Of a DNA stretch of 64,000 nt, positions 21,036 to 32,780 are shown one piece after another (position 1 is the stretch's first letter; every line of letters begins with the position of its first letter). Below the pieces are notes generated by a model. The model made no database searches. It saw only the letters and a list, made by a program, of their open reading frames with translations, and was not told the origin of the DNA. Both the position numbers and the translations under genes were made by a program. Source of the DNA: Azolla caroliniana (Eukaryota; Polypodiophyta); NCBI GenBank assembly GCA_043228905.1, contig JBHGNT010000005.1, positions 19,902,001-19,966,000 on the forward strand, written 5' to 3'.

Positions 21036-22817
21036 CTTGTCCGATCCAAGCGGCTTGGTGAAGATGTCGGAAACCTACCGATTCGTGTGAACATATTGAA
21101 GTTCAACTTCACCGCTCAGGACCCGCTCACGAACAAAGTGATAATGCACTTCTATGTGCTTTGTCTGAGCATGGAATACAGGGTTCTTGGCGAGCTGTAT
21201 GCTGCTTACGTTGTCACAATAAATCAGGATCAAGGTCGGCACCTCGATCCGAGGTCTCACAGCAGTTGCCAAAGCCAAATAGCTTCACAGGTGGCAATGG
21301 TAGTGCCCCGTTACTCAGCCTTAGTGCTCGATAGAGCCACTAGTGGCTGCTTTTTGTTGCTCCATGCAACAACCGCGCTACCAAGAGAAAACATGTAATC
21401 GGAGGTGGATTGGTGATCCGATACATCACCAACCCAGTCGGCATCGGTATACCTGACCAACTTCCCAGCTATAACAGTCTCCGGTCCTTCGTGTCGCTCA
21501 CATATCGCAATAGTCGATGCGCGCACTAAAGGTGCTCCACGGTCGGCTTCTGCATAAACTGGTTGATCACCTCGACTGGATAACTGATGTCGGGTCTGGT
21601 GATCATCAAGTACATAAGGCTTCCGACAATTTGTCGGAACCGTTTCTCATCGCAAGCCAGGCCAAAGTCAGGACGTAGCTTCAGGTTCCGGTCCAGGGGG
21701 GTGGAGAACGATCAGCATTCCGTCATGCCAAACTTGTACATCATATTCAACACATAGTGTCTTTGTGAGCCCAATATGCCATCGGGGGTCCGGATCACCT
21801 CGATCCCAAGAAAATAATGAAGGTCCCCCAGGTTCTTCATTTCAAATGCGTTCGACAATTGGGACTTCAGTCTGTCGATTTCATCCAGTCCGAGTCCGGT
21901 GATGTCTAAATCATCAACATATAGCAGGATAAAAACCGAACCGTCCGGACCTTTCCGGATGAACAATGACGAGTCGGACTTTGAGGCTGTAAAACCATCT
22001 TATGTAATCGGTGTGTGATCTTCGCATTCCAAGCTCAGGGGGCTTGCTTCAGACCGTAAAGCGTCTTCTTGAGTCGGCATACTACCGACTTGTTCATCTC
22101 CGATTGGAATCCGGGGGGTTGGATCATATAGACCCGTTCTTCAAAGTCACCTTGAAGAGACGCATTCTTCATGTCCATTTGGTGAAGATGCCATACCCTT
22201 GCCGCAACAACAACCAGTACCACACGAACCACCATTATCTTCGCTACCGGATCAAAGGTCTCGTCGTAGTCGATTCCGTGGGTCTGTGCGTATCCCTTTG
22301 CCACTAACCGGGCCTTGTACCGGTTGACCGAACCGTCAGCATTGTACTTCACCTTATATACCCATTTACAACCGATCGGTTTACACTGTCGGGGAGGGTC
22401 AACCAGGTTCCATGTGTCATTGACATCAAGTGCCCGCATTTCTTCCTCCATAGCAGCACACCAATTTGCGTCTTTTACTGCTTCTACGTAGCTCTCCGGC
22501 TCACACACTTCCGCCACCTTAGTCATGTACACAGAGTGATGTTCCATATAATCATTGTATCCATACCTCTGGACGGGGTTCTTCTGGCGGATTGAGTGGC
22601 GTAACTTTTCGTTATCCGGTTTGAGGCCCTTCTTGGCCCATTCGGACTTCCTTTCTAAAGATCCGCCTTCTTCCTTTCCGGGGTCAGGTTCGTTTCGATC
22701 TAACCCTTCATTGTCGGTATTGTATTCCGGCATCTTCTTCTTTCCCCTACCTTTGCGCGTGAACCGTCTCCTCGGTTCCTTGTGCAGGGAGAGCACGACA
22801 GAGTCTCCACTACTCGT
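21036..22817 (-). pseudogene. copia integrase-RT linker, RT and RNase H, copy 2
   Basis: Reading leftward: a Lys/Arg/Glu linker (EPRRRFTRKGRGKKK), then RT with [55 protein letters not shown] and LKKTLYGLKQAP. After frame breaks come LLYVDDLDITG (the YVDD catalytic motif) and LGDLHYFLGIEV (21966-21712). RNase H has YTDADWVGD, ALSSTKAE (a Lys where Glu is usual), IYCDNVSSIQLAKNPVFH and KHIEVHYHFVRERV. At least three interruptions lie between 22035 and 21075. The RT is very similar to copy 1, but here the QAP motif is intact. Confidence 0.9.
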
Positions 22818-23247
22818 TGTCAAGATCAGTACTAAGACAGAGAAAGAATTAGTACTAAAAGATGAGGATTAGTACTAAGAGAGGTGTAGAACTCTCGAGA
22901 GAAGGAAAGAGTGAGCGAGAGAGAGATAGAGAGAGAGAAAGGGTGAGAGAATGATGATAAAAGATATATATTATGTGAAGAGAGTATGCAATTGTAGCTA
23001 GGAGGCTTAAGACTGGCGTTGAACCAATTTGGTTCGAAATAATGCCTTGTGCCTCCTTTTATAGTGTTCTCAAGAGTACTCCTAAAGTTTCTAGAATGTT
23101 CTAGAGAAATCTAGAATATACATCAATTTTCTATAATAAAACATAAATGAAAATAATATTTTACGTATTACAATGTATGGTCTAATGGTCAAGCACTCGA
23201 CCCATGTAGCATAAGGTCATGGGTTCGAGACTTGCCATATCATGACA
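22818..23247 (-). repeat. 3' LTR of nested chromovirus
   Basis: Plus-strand ends are TGTCAAGATCAG and ATATCATGACA, giving TGTCA/TGACA inverted termini, 430 bases. Just inside it on the minus strand lies TTTAAAGGGTAGATAG, a polypurine-like tract after the chromodomain stop. CTCGT precedes it at 22813-22817; its partner is lost. Confidence 0.75.
23175..23240 (+). other. tRNA-like segment with A-box and B-box motifs inside the LTR
   Basis: TGGTCTAATGG (23178-23188) matches a Pol III A box and GGTTCGAGACT (23222-23232) a B box, 33 bases apart. GTATGGT (23175-23181) can pair over seven positions with GCCATAT (23234-23240), two of them G-U. With standard tRNA numbering the acceptor and T stems do not form properly, so this is not called a tRNA gene. 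It may be a tRNA-derived relic. Confidence 0.35.
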
Positions 23248-23279
23248 CTATCTACCCTTTAAAACGATGAGTGTCACGA

Positions 23280-26200
23280 GTCGTTTTGGATTGAGGACCC
23301 GGTTTGTCTGGATATTGACAATGGAAGTCTTCAAGAAGAGCACGAGCATTGGTCACATTCTCTATCGGTTCCCAAGTACGCTCGCTGGGACTATATCCTA
23401 GCCAATCGACTAGATAGTAGAGCTTGTTGTGAACAATCTTGGAATCAAGGATGGTGGCAACCTTGTACTGAGGTCCATCTTCAAGCTCGATCGGGAGTGA
23501 AGGCTGTGTAATACGTCCGGGAGTGGAGGCTGTGTAATACGTCCTGGGATGATGCTCTCTTGATAGGGTTCAAGGAGAGAACTATGAAACATCGGATGTA
23601 TCCGAAATTGCGGAGGTAGATCGAGACGAAAATAGACATCATTAATCTTTCCTATAATATGGAAAGGACCTAATCGTCGATAATCCAACTTCTCGCATGG
23701 GCGAGTGGTCTTGATGTGTCGTCGTAGTAGCCATACTCGATCTCCAATGTTAAAACTAGATGGAAGTCGATGACCATCCGCGTAAACCTTGTGTGTTTGT
23801 TGAGCTTGTTGGAGATGAGTAGATAAATCGGTTTGTATCTTGCGTAACCACTCTAAACGATCCTCTACGCAAGGATTTGTGGACAACTCTGGGGTTTCAA
23901 ATACACATCACCGGGGGTGAGAACCCGTATAAGCATAAAATGGCGTAACTTTAGTCTATGCGTGGACAGAGTTATTGTAGGCAAATTCGGCAAAGTGGAG
24001 AATATTTTCCCAATCATCCTGATGATAGCTTAGAAAGCACCAAAGATACTGCTCCAACGTTTGATTTTTTCATTCTGCTTGGCCATCGGTTTGTGGGTGG
24101 TAGCCGAAGGAGAGGTTATAAGTGACCTTGAGCATTTTAAAAAGGTGCTTCCAGAATTTTGATACGAACTAGGGTTCACGATCGCTGATGATACTATCGG
24201 GAAGGCCATGATGTCGATATACTTCGCCCATGACAATTTCAACGGTTTCTTCACTGGATATTTCCTTAGTACATGGCAAGAAATGAGCCATCTTCGTATA
24301 TCGATCTACGACTGTTAGAATCGCATTGAACCCCTTAGACACTGGAAGATCTGTGATGAAGTCTAGAGCAATGGATTGCCACGGCTTGCTCAGAATTGGT
24401 AATGGTTCTAATAAACCATATGGATGATGCCTTGGCATTTTCGCTTTGCAGCATGTATCACAAGTCCGAACAAAATCTTCAACAAATTGTCGCATACGGG
24501 GCCACCAAAATTATCGTTGTACTAAATCTAATGTTTTAGTACTACCAAAATGCCCAGTTGTATATGTGTCATGACAGTTTTGGACTACTCGAAGGCGGCA
24601 AGAACCATTAGGAACATACAAGAGTTCATTAAAGAATAGTAATCCATCATGGTATTTGAATTGCCGATAGTCAGTACCTAGTGGTTGCGACTATGAACAA
24701 GATGCTCGAGAGGGATCAATTTGTGCTAGAAGGGCTTGGGCGAAAGCATCGGTCTTCAAGTCCTCATGTATAGTATTGATAACATGGGAATCCATGGGCA
24801 TGCCAAAGACCTATGTTGCTTGTAGTCGTGTCGGTCCCAAGATTACTTGCTTTTGGTTATCAAAAGTTGGCTCGCTGGGACGCGATGCTAGGTACAAACA
24901 TCGTGATAATGCATTTGCCTTCCCTTGGTGCTTCCCCGGACGATATGTAATTTTGAAGTCAAAACGCATGAGGAAGTGGGCCCACCGAGCTTGACATCGA
25001 TTTAACACACGAGCGTCCTGAAAGTAGGCAAGGTTTTTGTGGTCATTGAATACGGTGACTTGATGAGAGGATCCCTCTAGAAAATGCCTCCATTGCGTAA
25101 AAGAGTCCACTATTGCCAATAGCTCCTTATCATGAATTTCGTAGTTGATTTCGGCGGCGTCAAACTTGCGTGAATGAAAAGCCACAGGATGTAGCTTCTC
25201 ATCATTACCCCATTGTGACAGAATGCTCCCCAATGCGAAATCCAATGTGTCTGCTTCGATAATGAATGGTTTTTCCGGATCAACATGAGCTTGAATTGGA
25301 GCCGATGTAAATGCCTTTTTAAAACTCTCAAAAGCCATGTCCGCTTCTTTAGACCAAACGAACGATTGTCCCTTCCTGGTAAGCTATGTGAGAGGCAGAA
25401 CGAGCTTTGAGTAATCCTGTATGAACTTCCGGTAAAAATTGGCAAAGCCTAAAAAGCATTGCACATCTCGCACCGAACACGGAGTTTGCCACTCTACCAC
25501 AGTTTTGACCTTAGTTGGGTCCATGGAGATGCCTTCCGAGGAAATGACATAGCCCAGAAATCCCACCTGGTTGCACCCAAAACTACATTTTTCCAGCTTT
25601 GCATAAAGACCATGTTCTCGAAGTCGTTTTAGTACTAACAGTACATGAGAACCATGCTCTTCTTAGGTCTTCGAATAAACCAGTAAATCATCCAAATAGA
25701 TGATCAAACAAACGCCCAAGAGATCTCAGAATATATCATTTGCCATGTGCTAGAAGACTTTTGGCGCATTAGTGAGGCCGAACGGCATGACCGTATACTC
25801 GAAGTGCCCATATCTGGTGCGAAACGCAGTCTTCCATTCATCTCCTGGTCAAATCTATACGAGGTTATAGGCTCACCCCGTAAGTCGATCTTCGTGAAGA
25901 ACCTAGCACCATTGATCTGTTCTAAAAGACTTGAGATAAGGGGAAGTGCATACCTATTTCTGATTGTAACCTTATTCAAGCCACGGTAATCTACAATGAG
26001 ACGAAGTGATCCATCCTTTTTCTTGACAAAGAAAATGGGTGCGCCGGCTGGAGATTTTGAATGCCGAATGAAACCATTTTCCAAATTCTCCTCTATATAG
26101 GCTCACGGGACTTCTAGCTCGGTTGGTGCAAATTGTAGATCGGTCCCCATGGTGGCTCTTTCCCCAATGTAAATCGATGGGGCAATCATACAGTCGATGG

Positions 26201-27040
26201 TAAGGAAGCATATTGGCTTGTACTTTATCGAACACATCGGCATAATGATGATACTTCTTTGGAAGTTGAACGGTGGACTCATCTTTAATGGTGTCTGAGG
26301 GCTTTACTAATATTGCAAAGAGAAACATTTCCTCCTTGCGTCCTTCTTCCCGCAACTGATGTAGTGAAATGGTTGCAATCTCATGAGTAGACCCTCGAGC
26401 TTTTCGATACCGGATTTCTCTTGTTCTCCAATCTATGTTTGGGTTATGTAATTCGAACCATGGTAATCCTAAAACAATGGGGTGTTCTGGGATGCTAATT
26501 ATATTAAATGATACTACACATGCTAGATTATCTAGGACAATATTAACGGGCTCTGACTCTTCTATGATATTTCCGGAAGCAATGGGACGACCATCAATGA
26601 CTACTACAGAGGCTGGACACGGGAGTTTTCTGAGTGATATTTGATGAGCTTGGGCAAAGTTCCCACCCATGAAGCAAGAATTAGCTCCAGAATCTAGAAG
26701 TTTTAAGACATGTATTGGAGGGGTACTTTTAGTACTAACTGTTACTTGGGCTACGAACACATTGCTAACTTGCTTAGAGGGAATGGAACCACTAATGGGC
26801 TGCACGGATCTAGGGTTGTCCAACCAAACGGCTCCTATTTTGGCTGGACTTAGTCGTTTAACTCTTCTTCTAACTGACTAAGGACATAAAATTTGTTCGC
26901 TAGATTTGGGCTATTAGTACTATTAGGACTATCAGATATCCCTATGGAAATAGACTCGGGTTTAGTACAATAAGAACTAGCAACTATTTGGTTTACCTGC
27001 CTTCTTGGCCTATGGGGACAGTGTACCGTGATATGCGAAG
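23280..27040 (-). pseudogene. chromovirus pol: protease, RT, RNase H, integrase, chromodomain
   Basis: From 27040 leftward: knuckle end HITVHC; an aspartic protease with LKLLDSGANSCFMG (about 26710) and HPIVLGLPWFELHNP; RT with [23 protein letters not shown], then IIYLDDLLVYSK (near 25690) in a shifted frame, and FLGYVISSEGISMDP. RNase H follows with FIIEADTLDFALGSILSQ and YEIHDKELLAIV. Integrase has CDTCCKAK, SIALDFITDLPVSKG, SIISDREP and HPQTDGQAE, keeping D, D and E but with a stop right after the Glu. The C-terminal part has VWLLRRHIKTTRPCEKLDYR and a chromodomain (YLVDWLGYSPSERTWEP, about 23440-23340). Stops and frameshifts are frequent. Confidence 0.88.
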
Positions 27041-27948
27041 CCTTCGCTTTTATTCTCGATGAGGTAGATCCACGTGTGCTGATTGTAGTCGTCAATGAAG
27101 GAGACGAAATACCGACTCCCGCCAAGACTAATGTTCTGTGATGATCCCCATATATCTGAATGGATTAGATCGACCCCGTTACGACTCCGGTTTCGTTCAA
27201 TGGGGGATGGAAGCCGGTCTTGCTTCCCGAGTTGGCAGGCTTCACATATTTGAGCCTTTCAGCCACTAAACTTTGGCAATCTGAACACAACTTGTTTCGA
27301 TTGCAGATCTAGAAGCCTCCGATAGTTGATGTGGTCGATCTGCTTATGCCAGAGATCGATGTCCAATTCAATCTTCTGTCCTTTGGCAAACATGGTGGTG
27401 CCGACATCATTTGTGTTGAGGATTAACATCCTCCCTTCCCTGCGCCCTTGCGCCATTATCCAGCCTTCTTCCTCGATGAAGCACCCGAGGTGCGTAAACC
27501 GCACCTGCATTCCCTAGTCGACGATTTGTCCGACCGACACCAGGTGCTTTGTGATTGTCGGAAAGTGTAGTACATTCATCAGCTTTCCCTTTTGTCCAAC
27601 ATGGCTTAAAGGGACTTCTCCGACATGCACAATCGGGTGAGGGATGTCATCTCCGGTTTCGACGATTCCCGGTTGTTCCGGTTTCTACAAAAACGAGAAA
27701 CACTCTTCGTGACTCATCATGTGGTTTGACCCTCCAGAATCAACATACCATACTTCCTCCGATCCGGAACTGGTCTTCTTCATCAAGTTCGCCTTTTTCT
27801 TTATCACGAAGGTTGGCCCTTTTCCGGTCTTCCTAGTTCCGGATCCTTCTGATCCTTCTACGTAGTGCGAGCTTTGTCGGCTCCCTTGTCCAGCCTTGCC
27901 GGATCTGGATTTATTCGAATCAGCACACTTCTTCCAACACTCGCTCTC
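27041..27948 (-). pseudogene. copia protease and integrase N-terminal part, copy 2
   Basis: Leftward from 27948: a protease with YVDSGGSNHMMSHEE (about 27745-27700), then a spacer, then the pre-integrase zinc region LWHKQIDHINYRRLLDL with KLPSFSG-like context (27510-27259) and CEACQLGKQDRLPS. The integrase core begins VDLIHSDIWG (first Asp) and SFIDDYNQHTWIYLI (second Asp region). It stops at KSEGFA where the nested gypsy begins (about 27041). The third catalytic residue and the C-terminal integrase are absent. Confidence 0.85.
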
Positions 27949-28760
27949 TCAGTGGCCTTTCATGCCACAGTACCAGCATTCCGTGTCAGTTTTCAACTGT
28001 CGGTTTTCGTCTCTGACTTGACTCCCCCTGCTTGTGGAGGGTCCGGAACTGTTGTCGGCACCGTCTATGTGCCTTCGGTTCTGCTCTTGTCGGCCGCCTC
28101 CATTACGTGCCGACCCACCTCGTCCTCCACGCCCATAGGGTCGATCCGCCTCCGTGTACAACATCCGGTTGTCCGATTGAGTGGTCCTTGACCCACTCGG
28201 GTGGTTTTCTTCGACAATCAACATGGATTGTAAGTCGAAGAATGATGGTGGCTTCTCCCGAGTGCAAATTGCCGTCCGGATTGGCTCATACTGTTGTGCT
28301 AGACCACCAAGACAGATATGACTCATCTTGCCTTCTTCCACCGTTACGTTGATGGATCCAAGTGCATCGCAAATCTCCTTAATCTTGGTGGTTTAGTCCG
28401 TAACCGACATATCTCTCTACCAGATGTTGTTCAACTCTTGTCGGAACTGCAACTTACGGGTTGTGGTACTTGCGGCGAAAATCTTCCGTAGATTCTCCCA
28501 GGCCTCCTTTGGTGTTTTTGCGTCCTTGATGTAGTTGAGCATCTGATCGTGCACACCGGACGTGAGGCAGTACAATGTTGGGAAGTCTTTGTGTGCCGGC
28601 TCCGATGCTACCTCGTTGGTTCCTTCCACATAGCTCCAATATCCATGCCCCAACAGATACTAGTGCATTTTATATGACCAGGATGCAGAGTTGCTCCGGT
28701 CGAGCTTTTTTGTGGGAAGCGAACTTGTCATACCTCTGTCCATTTCGGTTCTCTACTGTT
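27949..28760 (-). pseudogene. copia gag, copy 2
   Basis: Reading leftward, gag starts near 28745 with MTSSLPTKKLDRSNSASWSY, meets an in-frame TAG at 28662-28660, then continues WSYVEG, AWENLRKIFAASTTTRKLQF and LNNIW (stop near 28417). It resumes with MSHICLGGLAQQYEPI and a Gly/Arg/Ser-rich part (28341-27949) ending in a zinc knuckle CWYCGMKGH. A TGA follows directly after that His, cutting the CCHC motif. This is a copia capsid plus nucleocapsid region with at least three stops. Confidence 0.85.
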
Positions 28761-28804
28761 CTTCACCGGGTGTTAGGGTTTGTCTTCGAAAGCGTCATTT
28801 GGCT

Positions 28805-28816
28805 GCTCTGATACCA
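28805..28816 (-). other. primer-binding site complementary to initiator tRNA-Met
   Basis: On the minus strand the bases right after the 5' LTR read TGGTATCAGAGC, the standard plant copia primer-binding site for initiator methionine tRNA, used to start minus-strand cDNA. Confidence 0.9.
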
Positions 28817-29263
28817 TGTAAAAGTTAGCGTGCGGAAGCTTGACAAAACTGGTTTAGTCGGGCAACAACAGAGAATAGAAAACACAGGTTCAATGGAAGC
28901 TTGAGAATATTTAGCATACACGGGAGAGAGAGAGAGAGCAGAACGTAAAAATCTATTCTAAAATAATAATCCTTTGTGTACATGGAATGTGCTCAGAGAA
29001 CACTTTTATACAAGTCCATAAAGGACTAACAAAAGTACTGACAGGTACTTCAATGCTCATACGAGCGACTGTCACTGACTCCCAAAAATATGCCTACGTA
29101 CTAGGTTGGATCTATAGGCCTCTAACGGCCTACCGGCTTCAATCCGATCCGACTCTTGGTTCCGGATATCATCCGGACACCGATCCGGTTCTCCATTCCG
29201 GATACCGATCCAGCTTTGGCTTATTTAGCCGATCCGGATCTAGTTGAGCTTGCTCGCTCAACA
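28817..29263 (-). repeat. 5' LTR of copia copy 2
   Basis: 447 bases with the same termini as the 3' LTR and a TATAAAAG box at 29010-29003 on the minus strand. It would drive the element's transcription leftward. Confidence 0.92.
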
Positions 29264-29268
29264 TATGT

Positions 29269-29871
29269 GCAATAAAGAATTCGGACTTTTAGGAGTTGTG
29301 GAGTAATATATGTAGTTTGTGTCGTTAAAAATTACTGGTATCGTTTTCCTAAAAGAATAATGGCATTATCCCTTTCTAGTTTTCCAACTTTCTAATTGCA
29401 ATGTTTCTAGAAAATGGTAACTTGATCATGTTGGGGTCCATCTTGAGCATCTTACCTTATCTATACACACAAATCATATGACCTCGAGGGACCTAAAATG
29501 TTTTTTACAGAGTATAATGTGCTTTTGATTATTAGTCGTCATTCATTGTTTGCTATTCCTTAGTAATTTAATGAAACATGACATTTCAAGTTCATGATTT
29601 AAATAGTATGCACGCATCCCATCATCTGGTGGGTCATAAACTCATGTATTTGAATCATTTTGACAAGATTGAGAATAACATAGCCTATGACCTCTATCTT
29701 AAGGTTATAGTGATATGCTATTAATGATCTGGATTAATATCTAATCGCCCTTTTGATCTTGCTTAATAGTCTATAACCTCTCTATTCTATAACATGTTAT
29801 CAACACGATTAGCCTCTACCATAGCAATTAATTATTCTCTTATACAAATCTACCTTATTGTTACCATTAGC
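29269..29871. other. spacer, nothing recognised
   Basis: AT-rich sequence between the target duplication of copia copy 2 and the gag relic. No coding, RNA or repeat feature is seen. Confidence 0.6.
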
Positions 29872-30420
29872 ATGGTTTCTCAAGCTCTACAAATAGAGAA
29901 ATATTTATTCCTGCCACTTGCGTTGGATGGGTCCAATTATATGACTTGGATGGTTCATGTTGAAGGCCATCTCACAGTGAAAGATCTCCTTCATACGGTA
30001 AGTGATCATTTTAATGATGCAGAGAACTCAAATGCTAGGAAGAAGGGAGCGGAAGCATTCATCTTCATCCGTCATCACCTTGATCTAAGCCTTCAGAATC
30101 AATACTTCTCCATCAAGAATCCATCAACTCTCTAGAAGCAACTCAACGCCCATTTTGATCATCAACGAACCGTTCTCGACCCCAACTCTTCACATGAATG
30201 GAATCAACTTCATTTTCAAGATTTCAAGATAGTTGTTGAATATAATTCCCAAAGAGCAACAATCAGATTATCTTTTGTTTGTATATCTTTACCCAAAACT
30301 TTAGGGTGGATAGCATCCACCTTCCCAAGAGAAAGTTTTCGTCTATATGGTCCACAAAGATGCCCGACCACTATAATTTCTCGTTGTCCAAATTTGATTC
30401 CTCTCTAGAGAATGTTAAAC
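29872..30420 (+). pseudogene. gag-like relic of another retroelement
   Basis: From ATG 29872 the frame reads LALDGSNYMTWMVHVEGHLT, RKKGAEAFIFIRHHLDLSL and, past a TAG at 30133-30135, LNAHFDHQRTVLDPNSSHEW and LHFQDFKIVVEYNSQ. This pattern (DGSNYxxW, FIRHHL, FDHQRTVL, LQDFKSVxEYNS) is typical of gag regions in plant retrotransposons. No zinc knuckle, pol or LTR is seen nearby. It lies 600 bases right of copia copy 2 but is not of that family. Confidence 0.65.
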
Positions 30421-30481
30421 CAATTGTGGTGCTCTATTTTATAACACCCTGATGTTAGGCATATGAATCGGGAAATCACAT

Positions 30482-30484
<3 letters not shown>

Positions 30485-30514
<30 letters not shown>
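30485..30514. repeat. (TA)n microsatellite
   Basis: About 15 TA units; they generate a spurious Ile-Tyr run on both strands. Confidence 0.9.
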
Positions 30515-30520
<6 letters not shown>

Positions 30521-30998
30521 ATATCATGTGTATTATTTCTTGAAAAATAAAATTGTTCGTATACGAAGGCACATGTGAAATGATAATAACCGAAATAAAC
30601 ACCCTCAAATGTGTAAATGGTGGGTGTTCTAGGTTTGGATAGGGATATATATAACCCAAAAATAAAAAACATACACCTTGTATCCATAGATTTATAGTGT
30701 ACATATTATTGGGAATAAATACATAGTCCATGTATTTAACATCAAATATCCCACTTGAAAAAAAAACACCCATGATTATAGTCATATACAATATGTGAAC
30801 GATGGGGTGTGTGTCAATTGCCATAAGGCAAACACATATACCATCATTTGTTTGTTGAATCCAAAACCCGAAGTTAGAGTTCAATAAGGTGATTTTGTGA
30901 TGACCATAGATCGACATATTCGGATTCGTGGGGTTTTCCATTCGAATGCAAGCGAATATGTATACAAATGCATGGTCAAGTACTTGTTTTAAAAAAAG

Positions 30999-31375
30999 AC
31001 TTCATAAATTCCCTACTTTTTAGTCTCTTAAATATAAAAAAGAGCACTTTAACAATAAAATGGGCATATTTTTACTTCACATTTAAAAGGGGACTTACTA
31101 ATAATATTTTAAAATATAAAACTTAAAAATATTTGTTTTCTTGTTAATAAATAATAAATAAAAAGGTTCATAAATTCCCCACTTTTTACTCTCCCACAAA
31201 ATTTGATATTTTTATCTAACATTAAAAAGGGGACCGACGGTAATAATATTTTTATAATAGATGTAAAACTTAAAACTATTTGTTTTATTTTTAATAAAAT
31301 AATAAAGAAGGTTCATTAATTCCCCACCTTTTACTCTCCCACAAATTTTAATATTAAATAATAAACAAATGGTTT
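30999..31375. repeat. diverged AT-rich tandem repeats, about 145-166 bases
   Basis: Three copies of a unit starting TTCATAAATTCCC(C/T)AC, followed by TTTTTACTCTCCCACAAA and later AAAAAGGGGAC and TAAAACTTAAAA, begin near 30999, 31165 and 31310. The third is partial. No coding potential is seen. Confidence 0.7.
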
Positions 31376-32780
31376 TATAATATTCTTGGGGCCATTTCAT
31401 ATTCTCAAATATTGCGAATATCACACATGGGTCAATTTATGGTGATGACAATACACTACGAGGAAGCTATCATAAGGTGCATCCTAGATTAGATTAGAAC
31501 CTATATGCCCGACCACCCCCTAGCAATAGACGTGAGATAGACCAATACCTCCTCGATGTCCCTTACCATCGAGGGTTGATGTGATTCGTACCTTGGGTTT
31601 TGTGAGGAATGCACTTACTTAGCTAAAAAGAGCCATAGCCACACTGTCATAGTCTCAACATAAGTCAAGCCTCCTTGTAAAGAATGTAGCTACCTTTGTT
31701 ATATAGGCAAAAACCCTAGGCCCTAGTTTGTTCACACTTTACTACTTTATTTTAAGTGGTCAAGTGATGAGAGTGATTGACAATACATACTTTGCCCTAA
31801 ACAAGTTTGAGAGTTTGAGTATCACACTTTGATACAATGCTTTGCCTTTGATCGTATTCGATAATGCTTTCTACACATATTCGACCAAACCCAATCTTTG
31901 CACGAATTACTCATACAACCACAATGTTCACTTTGGATTGCAACATTCATTAGCAAAGTTCTCGAGAGTCGCTACTCACTTTCACATGTATTATGTGAAA
32001 TGTAATATTTTTGGTCTCATAGATCATATTTGACCTCAGAGAATTCTCTCTCTATATATAAAAGCATAATATTATATTAATTGTATGTAAAAACACAAGC
32101 CTTCTCCGCCCATATAGGTATCTCTCTCTTGCACACACATGTGCTCTATGTGGTGAAAACACAAAACCATGTGTGAAAAACACTATTAATAATGGTACCA
32201 CAATCGAGTGGTGACACTATAACAACAGTAGTGAGACATGGTGAATCACCAATAGACAAGACAAACACTGCAACACGGAAAGAATTTTGACTTGCTTGAA
32301 TTAACTAAAGTTTTACATCACTACTACTCTCTTCGGCTCTTGAAAATTTATGCTCTAACTCCATGGCTACCATCAAATACAAAAGCATTGTCTCTATCAC
32401 AAATTACAATTATGATGTAATGCCTAATATCGTAGAAATAGAAAAATGATCTCTCTCTCTCTCTCTCTCTCTCAAAGAGAAGCTTAATAAAGGAATGTCC
32501 TCCAAACCATAGGGCATGCACTTACATTGTAGAACTCATGTGTAAAGGCTATTATGCATGCCTACATAACATAAAGTGTGTGACTTTACACCTGTTCCTA
32601 GGGACATCTTAGAATGGCTCTATAACACTTTTGGTCATGACACCACACAATATGCATTCAACCAACTATACAACAAAGTGCGAGAAAGAGAGCCAACATC
32701 ATATAGAACAAACACCAAGAATGGTGACAAAGCGTTAACGCTATAATAAGAATCACTAAGTGTAAGATACAACCATACAG
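31376..32780. other. AT-rich spacer
   Basis: No gene recognised. A short (CT)n run lies at 32450-32473. Open frames are short and lack similarity to known families. Confidence 0.5.

Larger units (their letters stand above)
22818..27040 (-). mobile_element. nested Ty3/gypsy chromovirus lacking its 5' end
   Basis: A minus-strand gypsy element with a 3' LTR (22818-23247), chromodomain, integrase, RNase H, RT and protease is inserted in copia copy 2. On the right it stops inside the gag zinc knuckle (HITVHC) at about 27040, where copia integrase coding sequence begins abruptly. No 5' LTR or gag core is present, and the copia integrase between WIYLIENKSEGFA and the linker at 22823 is also missing. 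A simple insertion would keep both; deletion across one junction after insertion explains it best. The chromodomain places it among plant chromoviruses. Confidence 0.85.
19955..29268 (-). mobile_element. Ty1/copia retrotransposon, copy 2, complete ends, internally invaded
   Basis: A minus-strand copia element with both LTRs (19960-20426 and 28817-29263), flanked by the exact 5-bp duplication TATGT (19955-19959 and 29264-29268). A primer-binding site complementary to initiator tRNA-Met (TGGTATCAGAGC, minus, 28816-28805) sits directly inside the 5' LTR, and a polypurine tract directly before the 3' LTR. Domain order on the minus strand is gag, protease, integrase N-part, [gypsy insert], integrase-RT linker, RT, RNase H, charged tail. 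By eye the LTRs differ at roughly 30-35 of about 447 positions, mostly transitions, plus a 20-base indel in the GA run, so insertion is old. It is the same family as copy 1. Confidence 0.92.

Noticed and set aside
23175-23240. Functional tRNA gene
   Set aside because: A- and B-box motifs are present, but with standard numbering the acceptor and T stems do not pair properly; it sits inside an LTR.
30405-30941. Minus-strand open frame of 178 codons
   Set aside because: It contains a (TA)n-derived Ile-Tyr run and no recognisable domain; composition explains the openness.
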